Of a DNA stretch of 64,000 bases, positions 47,815-57,900 are shown piece by piece (the first letter of the stretch is position 1; every line of letters starts with the position of its first letter). Under the pieces are notes generated by a model. It searched no databases. It had not been told where the DNA came from and saw only the letters and a list, made by a program, of their open reading frames with translations. The stretch covers positions 2,051,001 to 2,115,000 of the forward strand of contig OU015567.1 in assembly GCA_907165135.1 (NCBI GenBank). The letters are read 5' to 3'. A program made the translations under genes and the position numbers. This DNA comes from Oikopleura dioica (Eukaryota; Chordata; Appendicularia; Copelata; Oikopleuridae).

Positions 47815-48169
47815 TCTTTGAAAAAGTGTCAAAAAAATTCAGCGTCCGCAGTTATTTAAAATACCCTTTAATGAAAAACAAATATTAAGGCTGCCTGATT
47901 TTTTTCAGTCTATTTCTTGCTATTCTGGCGTTCTACGGCCTTGCGAAATAATCGAGAACTGGGTCATCTTTTAAATTTTGACCCAATTTTGGTTTTGAAA
48001 TTCCTAATTGTTTGGCTTCAATCAATAGCCGAATAAAATCTGGAAAAGCGGCTGTGTCTAGATTTTTTCTGCTTTTTGAAGGCAAATATTTACAGCAGAA
48101 TATAAAATGCTGATTCTGGAGATTTTTACCAATTAAAATAAATCAGTAAGCATCATTTTTTTTCTAAAA
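47815..48169. promoter_or_regulatory. shared upstream region of kelch and aquaporin genes
   Basis: The two genes are transcribed away from each other from this 355-base gap, so both promoters must lie here or upstream exons are missing. AT-rich; no definite core elements. Confidence 0.4.
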
Positions 48170-50360
48170 ATGTTTTCGAAAAGATTCATTGATGAGTACA
48201 ACAAAATTCGGTGGGAGGATGGCAATGAAAACTTCAATCGGCATTCAGGAATGTGATTTTTTGATTTATCGCTCAAAATGAGAATTTTTAAACTTTGAAA
48301 ACCATCGACCAGGCGAGCCGAACGTTACCAACCTGCCAAATTTATTCAATGCTGACTTCAAGAGCTCAATTACTTTCGCTCGAATTTTCCAGCGCTGGAT
48401 TAAGCCAATCGCAGCGGAATTCATCGCAACGTTTATGCTTGTCTTTTGGGCTTGCATGCTTCAGCCGGGAAACGCTCGTCTAAATTACCAATTGCTAATG
48501 CATAACCAATTTTGGTAATCCATTACAGTGGGTTGCGCAGTTGGTTGCCCCTTTGCGATTGCAGCTTTGGTTGCCTCTTTGCCCGCGCTTTTTCTATTGT
48601 TCCTTTCTAGACTCGCTCAAAGTGCTTGCAGGATTTGTTGATCCTTCACCCGCTCTTTAGGGGGCAACTACCTGCGCAACCCACTGTACCAATTTTTGAT
48701 AATACATCACCAAACTTCCCGAAAAAGGCCAATTTCGTTTAGTGAGAGAGTCTGTGTGCGCTCGTTGCCTGTTTGATAGGTTAAGTTTGGGAGTGATTTA
48801 CTCATTTTTCGACAAAAAAGTCGAAGTCAATAAAAAATTGGTAATGGATTATCAACTTTTGGTAATGCATTACCAAAATCTTTGGTTATTTAGACGAGCG
48901 TCCCCGCTTCAGCCGAGCTCGCCCGAAAACACTTCTGATCCGGCCTGGCCGTTGATTGCTGCTCTTGCAGCTGGAATCAATCTGATCATTATCATCACAA
49001 TGTTTTGGGAGATTTGCATTATTCAGTTCAATCCCTGCATAACTGTGGCTCTTTGCCTCGCTGGCTCAATCCCGTGGCGAGTTTGCCTGCCAAACATTAT
49101 CCTCCCGGCAAAGTGACATTTCCAGGAAACAACATGCTATCCCGCCTTTGTCACTCACTATCAAGGGAGTGGTGGTCGAGATTGAGACCCGGTTTTTCTA
49201 AAAATTTAAGTATTCCTTTTGTCGGGCAGTTTTTTTTCACGAATGAAAAAAAAATGGTTTGTATCTTTTTTCGTATTAAAGGTGGTTTTGGATCAAAATG
49301 AACCCTTATTCTCGACCACCCTTACCCCCGTCATTTTTTTCGACAAAAGCTTACGAATTATGGCTACTTAGTGTACCTTGTGGCTTAATTCGTCATTCGA
49401 ATTTGTAAAAAGCAAGTTTCGCCAAGAAAAATCTGATTTTCTTTCACAATAAGGCCATTTTCGTCATTTTTCGGCGTTAAGTCGAATTTTCATACGCGAT
49501 TGTAAGGGTTAAAGGCAGAGTTCCAAAAATCGCACGTACGCACGCGTGTTTTTGAACTCTGGTGTTAGGGTTGAGATAGACCCGCAAAAAATGAAGCGTC
49601 ACAATCTTTTTTTTTTTTGCCCGTAGAATCCATTTTCGGGCTCAAAATTTTGAAATTCCGAATATCGATTTTTCGAAGATTGATGACAGGGGATCCTTAA
49701 GAAAAAAAAAATCAACATTCGGAATTTTTTTTTCGTAATTTCGGCACTGATATAAGGGCAAGTAAGGTACTGTGATAGCGGGGTTCGTCTGAAAATGTCA
49801 CTCTTTCCAATTTTCCAATGCTTTGGGGCGTATCTCGCAGCCTTGTTGGCTTCCAATCTCCGTGGCTCGCCTGTTGGGATGATACCAATCACAGAAGAAT
49901 CAGATCTGCATGCAATTTTCTGGGCAGAATTTTGGTTTACCTTTATGATGGCGCTAACAGCGTTAATGGCGATTATGGACCCAGGCTATTTTCATTCGCT
50001 GACGCCAGTCGCCATCGGATTGACTGTTACACAAGGAGTATTCGGGGGATGGTTCCTTGGAGCTGGGTGTATGAACCCTGCGAGGTACTTTCTTTTAAGG
50101 TCTTGAGCGCGAGTTTTGATTTGCATTTCAGAATTTTCGGACCAGCTCTTGTTTCGTTGAACTTCGACTATCACTGGGTTTGGTGGCTGTCGGAGATTCT
50201 TGGAGCATCTTTTGCAGTTCTTGTGGAATCTCTTTTCTTTGCGCCGATTAAAATCAGCGAAGCGAGCGAAAAATCGAACCTTATTTGGTGGCGAGCGTTA
50301 ATGATGATTTTCAGAAAAAAATACGAGTCTTTTGGAGATAACGTTGAACTTGCGCTGTAA
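48170..50360 (+). CDS. aquaporin-type channel with NPC and NPA motifs
   Basis: Exons: 48170-48248, 48313-48464, 48913 to about 49113, about 49780-50092 and about 50143-50360. The first helix is PIAAEFIATFMLVFWACMLQ. The first pore motif is FNPCITVALCLAGSIPW (NPC instead of NPA). The second is GAGCMNPAR, which splices at the Arg codon to IFGPALVSL. The following helix reads WLSEILGASFAVLVESLF. NPC in the first loop is known from the unorthodox AQP11-type subfamily, though the rest of the sequence looks closer to classical aquaporins, so the subfamily is open. Intron 48249-48312 is GA-AG. Intron 48465-48912 coincides with a nested transposon insertion and is CC-AG in the frame-preserving model. 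If that element is not spliced, the gene is broken. Confidence 0.85.
48468..48905. mobile_element. inverted-repeat element inserted in aquaporin coding sequence
   Basis: The direct repeat GCTTCAGCCG flanks it (48458-48467 and 48906-48915). The ends are GGAAACGCTCGTCTAAAT and the inverse of GGGGACGCTCGTCTAAAT. A second MITE is nested inside at 48526-48686, leaving about 277 bases for the outer element. The long flanking duplication (8-10 bases) suggests a hAT-like origin. Removal of the element with one repeat copy restores the aquaporin frame. Confidence 0.8.
48526..48686. mobile_element. mariner-like MITE nested in another element
   Basis: 161 bases with ends CAGTGGGTTGCGCAG / CTGCGCAACCCACTG, imperfectly inverted, and TA flanks (48524-48525, 48687-48688). 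The interior CGCTTTTTCTATTG matches the element at 47507-47681. Confidence 0.85.
49163..49330. mobile_element. short MITE relic in aquaporin intron
   Basis: GGGAGTGGTGGTCGAGA at the left and TCTCGACCACCCTTACCCCC at the right form an inverted pair related to the element at 39022-39405. It lies inside the 49114-49779 intron. Boundaries are approximate. Confidence 0.55.
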
Positions 50361-50740
50361 CCACCTGCTATCATTTTTTAAATATCAATGCTAGTCGAAT
50401 TTTATTTCGTTTTTTTATTGGCGAAATAAATTATTTTTGAAGGGTCTTAAGAATACTGAATAACTTTGGACGTGGAAAAGAATATTTTTTACTTTGAAAC
50501 TATTCGGATCGTAGTGGCCATGGCGCTTGATTTGGTTCAAAACGCGAATCAGCATGTCTTGCTCGTTTTTTACTCGTTTGGCTCGTTTTTCGCTTGGTCA
50601 GATGCTGTTGCAAAACAGCTAAAATCGAGAAAGTAAAATAATTCTTGGGCGACTTTTTGACTAACCACAAGTCATATTGTATGCCTGAGAAGACCGGTAT
50701 CCAGCAAGATTGTGCAGGATATGCAGGAAAAATAAAAAAA
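50361..50740. other. intergenic, no gene recognised
   Basis: A short AT-rich stretch downstream of the aquaporin. No supported exon. Confidence 0.45.
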
Positions 50741-50741
50741 A

Positions 50742-51013
50742 TAAATTCTTTGTCTTGTTCTCAACTTCTCATAAATCACTTCAAATCAAAGCCAGATTCT
50801 GAAATGGCTGCGATAGCTTATTTGAAAGAAATTCGGCGAAAGTTTATTTCGATGGCCGAGAAAATTTTAATTTTATTTGTATATAAAAAGATTTCAGTCT
50901 CCGCGAAAAACAAGAGGGTAACTGTAAATGATTGCGGAAACTCGTTATTTTGATGATTAAGACCTGAGTAAAAATTGTCAAAAATCCGAGAAGATACCAG
51001 ACAAAAAGCCGAC
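50742..51013. repeat. partial duplicate of 53745-54035
   Basis: Near-identical to 53745-54035 from CTTTGTCTTGTTCTCA to GAAGATACCAGACAAAAAG, apart from a 15-base gap and a few substitutions. The minus frame that encodes a membrane anchor at 54072 is present only from VWYLLGFLTIF onward, so the start is cut off and the copy is a fragment. It abuts duplication copy B. Confidence 0.8.
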
Positions 51014-51026
51014 GTTGCGAAACTGC

Positions 51027-52900
51027 CGACTCCCAGAAAATGTACGCATCTATATATTTACCGGCCGTGCTGCAATTTAAATATGCTCCGTTTGATCACC
51101 AATCATAGATTCCCAATATTATCTACGTCTTCGAAGAAAAAAATCTGCATTTCAAGTGTTTTGTTATATTATATGACTTATATACAGTGTATATAATACA
51201 TTCTACATAAAATAGAAACATATTACGAATAAAGATAACTATATTTTCAATAAATGTTCGATTGAGGTTCAAGAATCATCAAAAGCGGAGTTGTCTTTTT
51301 CAAATTGCTTTTGGCAGAAAATTATTATGACAACAGATGCATGACAGGAATGATGGATGTTTTGATGTTTAATGATGGGTTGATTCTCAGGAAGATTTTC
51401 TATGCAAGCAGATTGCAAATGCACTATGTTCAAAAAGGTGAAAAATTCAACAAAACTGAGAAGATGCTTACTTCATTCCGAATTTTCGACCAAGATGAAG
51501 CTTGTTCAAGTAATAATATACACCGAGGAGGCGGTTGGGATTGTTTTCGCACCATGGAATGCCAATTTCTTCGCTGTACTCATCTAAGAATAAATAAAGA
51601 CAAGCTTGCCTGAATGAGCTAAATTTGTACCTGCAAGATAAGCAGTGAGAATCAGAGGACTAAAGGATGTTCTTTTTGCAGTTCGTTTCCACTAAGAAGG
51701 CATCTCATTTATATGAAATTCAAAAGCTTCTACAGATATGAATCGAGCGCCTTTCTTGGAACCTTCCATGATATCCGGAAGATTGTCTTCTTTCCATAAT
51801 TGATGATCCTCCAGAAACGACGCATTCAGCTAGTAGGATGTTTTTGAGCTGACGGCTTAAATGCAAGAAGGAATACCTTTAACAAATCGCATTTCACCTT
51901 CTTTTCAATATGAATTACGACTTTGCCGCCGTCGAAAACGTTATCAGCACAGATATATTCAACTTCTTTTCCTTCCGGAGTACCAATGGCACTATTTTTC
52001 AAGCAGTCTGTAACTGAGTCAGTTGGCAAGTTTTCATCATAGACCTCTTGATTGCACTCTCTACAGAGAAAAATATGATCTTTTGTTAGTTTTGCTTTGT
52101 CGAGATCGGGTTGAATTGATTTCCGAATGTCTTCGTTGATTTCAATAAACTCAAACTCTGATGTGTACTCTGCGTAGATCCAGTATTTGTAAGTTGCGAT
52201 ACGAACGAACTCTGTGACTGGGCTTTGCAACCTGTGAAAGAGTACTGAAATTTATTCAGTCTCAGGATTTTACACAGGCTTTCGAGCCCAGCTCTGGAAC
52301 TGGCATGATTTGACTGGTCTTTTTGTGGAGCAAGGTTGTATTTCGATCCCCGCAGAAAGATTTCGCCCCGTCGTATGCTTTAGAAAAATCATAATTTGAG
52401 GCAAGATGGATTGCTAGTTACATAATCGAGAGGTAGAAATCAATGCTGGCCAGGATTTTCCGTCGATAAAAGCCTCAATTTCCACCGATTCAGTCAAATT
52501 CTTGTAATAGTCATCAAAAAGCTTCGCTTGACTATCACTTAATGGCATTGGCCTGAAGTGGGGCTCCTCGTATCCTTCTTCTCCTTCATCTGGTGAATCT
52601 TTACAGTCGTCTTTAGGGGCATCTTTAATAGATATAATCATGCGGACGCAAAATTCTAGGACTTACTGATTTTCCGAAAAACAAGGATAAGAGGCCAAGT
52701 AGCAATTCCAGCACTAAAAAGGCTCTCATTTTCTCTGAAAAAAAAGCAATCAAATCAAACCAAAGCAAAATGGCGATGAAAACATAAATTTTCTTCTTCT
52801 TGTCCATATTTTGTGAAGAGGAAAAGATTAAGTTTGAAGGTCTACTTTTGACAAAGTTGTGCTCACTCTTCCGATGAAAACATATGTTTTTAGAGTCCCT
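51027..52900. repeat. segmental duplication, copy B
   Basis: High-identity counterpart of 26288-28830. It lacks the hAT-like insertion and keeps the start codon. Confidence 0.85.
51468..52729 (-). CDS. unrecognised secreted protein, copy B, with an in-frame stop
   Basis: ATG at 52729 starts a signal peptide (MRAFLVLELLLGLLSLFF) just after a polypyrimidine-CAG. Later exons read YEEPHFRPMPLSDSQAKLFD, KSFCGDRNTTLLHKKTSQIM, FVRIATYKYWIYAEYTSEFE, DHIFLCRECNQEVYDENLPT, LPDIMEGSKKGARFISVEAF and GIPWCENNPNRLLGVYYYLN, ending KFGMK with a stop at 51468-51470. An in-frame TAG at 51692-51694 replaces the CAG (Gln) found in copy A, so translation would stop about 55 residues early. Conserved Cys residues and an N-X-T site fit an extracellular protein. 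The junction before the FVRIATYKYW exon is not resolved. I do not recognise the family. It is either a truncated but working gene or an early pseudogene. Confidence 0.5.
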
Positions 52901-53740
52901 TCCTCGCTTTGTATATAAAATTGTTTTTTGGTAGATGAATCATCTAAGATGATTTTTAAAAGATTATCTTTTTATTTATAAGAATATACTTTAATTCAAG
53001 ATTTATAAATAAGTGCTTTTGAAAGGGGAGGAAATTGATATTTGATAGAAAAATTAGCGTCAAAGTGTGTGATTGACAAAATTTGACACAATCTAATTAT
53101 CACATTCCCAAAACTTCAGCAGCTCATAAAATTCAATTTTCATCGTGTTTTTTGAAAGGACGGCGGAGGATGAGACGAAAAATTTGTGTGTTGAGGAACC
53201 AGACAAGTTCAAGATTTGGCGAGCTGCCACGGAAAAGTCAACAGGTCCTTATAAACAATTAATCAAAACGCATTAAAATCTTTGATTCATTTGACCGAAA
53301 CTTTTTTTCGGAATCCGATCGGGGTAAATTATTGCTCTCGTGACACAATTTTTAATAGAAAGTTCACTGAAAAACCTGGCAAAAAAAAATGCAGAGGCAG
53401 GTCAAGTTTAATTTCGTTGATGTCAATTGTGAACTTATACAACATGATCCAATCAATTGATTAATCAAAAAGGGGCGATTTATGGGCACATGCACCGGCC
53501 ATGATTTCTTCCCAGCTTTTTGTTCGAAGCTCGTCCTTTTTTTTATAAAAAGAGAGATGACATCCTTCCGAAGATGCACCTTGAGTTCCTTTGAGATTCT
53601 TCAGGTGCGAAGCAAAATTAAATTTTAGCAAAAATGAGGGATTAGGGCTAGAGTAATCGCCAGTCATCGTAGAAGAAGACTTTTTCGATGATTCATGAAC
53701 CATGATATTTAGACGGTGACACCCTTATTTTTCCGGGAGA
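52901..53740. other. mostly unassigned, one weak frame
   Basis: A minus-strand open frame at 53461-53703 (with LRTKSWEEIMAGACAHKSPL) has coding-like composition but no recognised domain or splice partner. A plus frame at 53158-53245 looks coding-like for about 29 codons. Neither is firm enough to call. Confidence 0.35.
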
Positions 53741-53744
53741 AAGT

Positions 53745-54035
53745 TCAATTCTTTGTCTTGTTCTCACCTTCTCATAAATCACTTCAAATCAAAGCCAGAT
53801 TCTGAAATGGCTGCGACGGCTTATTTGAAAGAAATTTGGCGAAAGTTCAGTCCGATGGCCGAGAAAATTTTCAATTTTATTTTGTATAGAAAAAGATATC
53901 TGTCTCCTGGTTCCTCGAATCGCGAAAAACAAGAGGGTTACTGTAAATGATTGCGGAAACTCGTTATTCTGATGATTAAGACCTGAGTAAAAATTGTCAA
54001 AAATCCGAGAAGGTACCAGACAAAAAGGAAGAGGG
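53745..54035. repeat. parent copy of the repeat at 50742-51013
   Basis: This copy is continuous with the start codon and anchor segment at 54072, so it is the more complete version. Confidence 0.8.
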
Positions 54036-54072
54036 CAATTAAGGTGGTCCACATAATTAAAGGTTTTGTCAT
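53821..54072 (-). CDS. possible type II membrane protein, N-terminal part
   Basis: ATG at 54072 (MTKPLIMWTTLIALFLFVWY) begins a short basic tail and a strong signal-anchor (LFLFVWYLLGFLTIF), followed by QVLIIRITSFRNHLQLPSCF. This layout is typical of Golgi enzymes, but no catalytic domain is visible. The frame runs to a stop at 53821 without splicing, but a donor after CFSR is likely because the duplicate at 50742 diverges there. Downstream exons are unknown. Confidence 0.35.
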
Positions 54073-54099
54073 CGGCCGGCATGTACGTAGAGTGATTTC

Positions 54100-54999
54100 T
54101 CACACAAGTGTAAATAAAGAACTCGACGCGCTCCTCAAGATAGCTCGGACAGGACGGAATAGTTTCGCGAGGACGCTCAACCCAGAAACTCACTTTCGAA
54201 GAATCCGACAAATATTTTTCGAAATTATTTTTTTTTCTTCATTTTCAACTGAGAAAAAAACCGAGCGATCTTAGAATTTCAGAAATAGAGATACAACTCT
54301 TCCAATTTGATACTTCTTCGAAAGACAATACAGGTACTAAAATAGCCGATTAGCGAGGGGATTCTTAAGGGTATCCCTCTTTATATTTTCTAAATATTTT
54401 CGCACTCTATCGCGTTCAAGAGCGATTATTACTCATTTTATTTCGTCTAGTTCAGCCAAGGTTTTTTGAAGGCTCGAAAAAAAGGCTCGCTGGACGTGCA
54501 AAGCTTGGTGTTAAATTCACCCCCAAGGCGAGGCCACTTTTGCCTTTAGCGAGAGTTTTTTTCTCGCCCGTTTAGGACGAGAGAGGGGTTGTGTCCGAAA
54601 GTAACGTTTTTGCCGATTCAGATATTTTGATACACAGAAGAAATTTATGAGAGATTTCATCCGATGAAGGAAAAGGTCAAATTCATCTTCAATTAATTTT
54701 CAATAAGGTTTAGTTCCTGCATTTTTGAAAATAATATATTTTAATTTATTTGATTACCAAAAATTTTGGTACAGCAAAATTGTCAAATTAAGCTTTTTAA
54801 CCATCAAATAATCGAATTTACGTCTTGATAAGTGATTTTTCAAAGAGAGGAGAAAATCTTTTTTCTTCCTTGATTTCAATATTTGACCTTTGAAACCAGT
54901 TAGTTAAAATTTTCGGCCTTGTTGGGCTCAGTTCTGGGGAAGACTATCGGAGCGATGAGCGAAACAACCTTCCAGGTAATCTTTTATTGAAAAAAGAGC
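54100..54999. other. upstream region of the TSP1/mucin gene
   Basis: No gene is recognised. A short possible 5' exon (ATGAGCGAAACAACC at about 54956, followed by CAG and a GT donor) lies just upstream of the chosen start. Confidence 0.35.
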
Positions 55000-57900
55000 A
55001 TGAAAAAGATCGATTTGAAAGATAGAATTTCGATTCTAACAGTAATCGCCTGCATGCGTAAGTCTGCATGTTACTACGTAATCTGTTCTAGGTCCATTTG
55101 GGCGTCTAGCCCGGCGGAACGTGCCGTGCCAGTGGGCCGGTTGGTGCGATTGGTCGCCCTGTGGCGCCTCGTGCGGAAAGAACGCCGTGCAATCCCGCAC
55201 GCGCGAGTGCATCTGCGACGGGCTGATAGATCCAGCCTCGCGCGGGTGCATCGGCGAGGCCCACGAGGGAAAGCCCTGCGGCGATATCGAGTGCCCGGAG
55301 GAAAAAGACGGTTAGTCGCGGGGCACAAAAATCATAAAATCCACGAAAATTTCCATTTAAAATCTCATTTGAAAAATATTCAATAGTTCTTCGGTCCCAG
55401 TCAGTTTATTCGGAAAAAAATGAACAAAAAATCATCATTGTTTCATAGAAAAATCATGCTGGACTGATTGGAGCGCCTGGGGCGAGTGCTGCGGCGGCGA
55501 TTGTGGCGGGGGTGAACGCTCCCGTTCGCGCGCGTGCACTTGCGGCCCGCCAGGGTGCACGAATTGCCCCGGCGACGATACTGAGTACGAGCCATGTCCA
55601 GAGCTCAGTAAGCAAGAGTGGCTTTAGTGGTCTTTTTTTTTTGAGTTAATTGTTTTTTTTTTGAAAAGCCTTTTTTATGATTTGCTTACTTCGTAATACA
55701 GTATTACTAATACTAAGTCATCTGATTCAGATTCTGAATGTATCTTTATCATCTCATTAACAAACCTAACCCTAACCCCTTCCGATTAATCCTAACCAGA
55801 AAAATAATCGGTCGCTCAGAATGCCCGACAGGCGACTGGATGCCATGGTCGGAATGTTCAGCAACTTGCGGCGACGGGTCAAGATCGAGAAGTCGAGATT
55901 GCGTTTGCCCAGGTATTCAAGTCCCGTTTCAACCTTTTTCTATTATTCTAAGACGGCAAATCACCAGATGAATGCGGCGGCTGTGGCGACGAACTTTTGA
56001 GCGAGGACGAGCCATGCAACAATGGCGTTTGTCCATCAGGTAATTCAGCGTCTTACCAAGTTTTTTTCTCTGATTTGAAATTAACATCTTGCTTGAATGT
56101 TTGCTTTAATCTGTTGTGCATGCCGTGCTCTAACCAATTAACCGAATAGCTTGCGTTTGGGATGGATGGAGCACCTGGTCCGAGTGCACCGCTTCTTGCG
56201 GGCCGGGCAATCAAATCCGCAAAAGAGATTTTCCTCCAGGTAAATTTCGATGTCTTCGCAACTTCAGAACTTGCAATTCTCCTCTTAGGTTGCGATGATT
56301 ACGTAACTGGAGACAACATAGAAGCGAGATCCTGCGAAAAAATGCCCTGCGAAACACTGTATATTGGAAGCACTGGAAAAGGAATTCTAGAAGCAGGGAA
56401 AGGCTCAAGAATAAGAATTTTGCTTTGCTGAACTCAAAACTAGCTGATAAGCCATTTTGGCCACCCCTCACGGTCAACGCAATTTGACAAGTGTAACTCT
56501 TCAATTTTTAAATCTCGTTTATCGTTCTCTTAAAATTCTAGAGCTTCAAAACAGGACATGGTGACATGCCACCACCAGAACCAATTGGTACTGGATTTTA
56601 ACCCAGACTCACCACATCCAATTACAGTCTCTTCATTACCGAATATCGGGCCGAAAACCAGGATCGTTCAACAAAAGTCGTTAAACCATCCGAACTACTG
56701 TAACAGTACCTAACCGATAAGCTCAAATCAGCATAACTACCAGCATCTAACTCAGCATTTGCACTTTAGTCTCTTACATCGACTTTTCTGTCAACGATGA
56801 TAGTGATTATTGGCCGGCGGCAGAGTCATACGACGCTTCCGGTGACTTGCCCTGGACTGGTGGCGAGTTTGATTACTCCTCTGGAGATGGTCCTTCTTTG
56901 CGGCCTGATTACAATGTTTATCCGGATGGAAGTGAAGTTCCGATGCCGGACGAAAACTATCCTGACATTGATGAAACCTTCGACATTAATGTTTCTTCCG
57001 AAATCGAAGTCGTTACGACGAGTAGTCCACAATCAGAAGATGTCGATCCCATTATATTCGACAGCGGCAGTATATTTACGACAGCAAACTACTATTATGG
57101 TGGTGAATCTGAAACTGTTGCTCCTATTGTCGAAGAACCAGAGCCCAACGAAACGACCTCAACGACAAGTACAACTAGAACATCGACAGCAACAACCACA
57201 ACCACAGAAAAAACAACAACATCAACAACTTCTTCTGCTTCGACGACAACAACTCCAAAGAAAACAACCGCCTCAGTTATCGAAGAAATTGATGCGGACG
57301 AGACAGAAGCTGAAGATACATTCAGTAGCTCAAGCTCATCCTCGATCTCATCATCCTCGGAATCATCGACAAGCGAAAGCTCTCAACCTTGCGAATGTTC
57401 TGAAGAGTCTTCTTCTCCTTGTAGCTGCGTTTCTGAGTTCATTGAAGAACCAGACCCAGACCATTCGGCTCCGATTCTTGACTGTGATATCCTCAGTGGT
57501 GAGCGATGTGCCCCTGAGACGACAACGGAGATTCCAGAAATCGAGACAACACCAGAAGACCTTGAAGCGACCACTGAAAGCTCTCCAGATTATTACACAG
57601 CCACAGAAGTGATTTGTAACACAACTGAAATTGAGGAAATCGATGAAACCACAATGGAACTCGCTATCGAGACCACTCCCGAACCTCTGATCGAGACGAC
57701 GACGAAAGAATCAGGTCCTGATTTCATTACAGTTCTCGATTGCAACACCACGGAATCTCCTGAGAATCCAGTTACAACACCGATGACAATTGAGACCACA
57801 ATGGCAGAAATAATTGAAACCACCGTCGCGGAAATAGCCGAAACGACTCAACCAAAACTCGAAACTTCCTTCGTCACGGAGCTTGACTGCGACACAATTG

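Noticed and set aside
50742-51013. Plus-strand frame shared by the 50.7 and 53.8 kb repeats
   Set aside because: Differences between the copies change amino acids as often as not, and neither frame has splice support, so it is unlikely to be coding.
54072-54211. Minus-strand frame upstream of the type II anchor (with VSFWVERPRETIPSCPSYLE)
   Set aside because: It is in a different phase from the anchor segment and has no start or splice link. Coding character alone is not enough.
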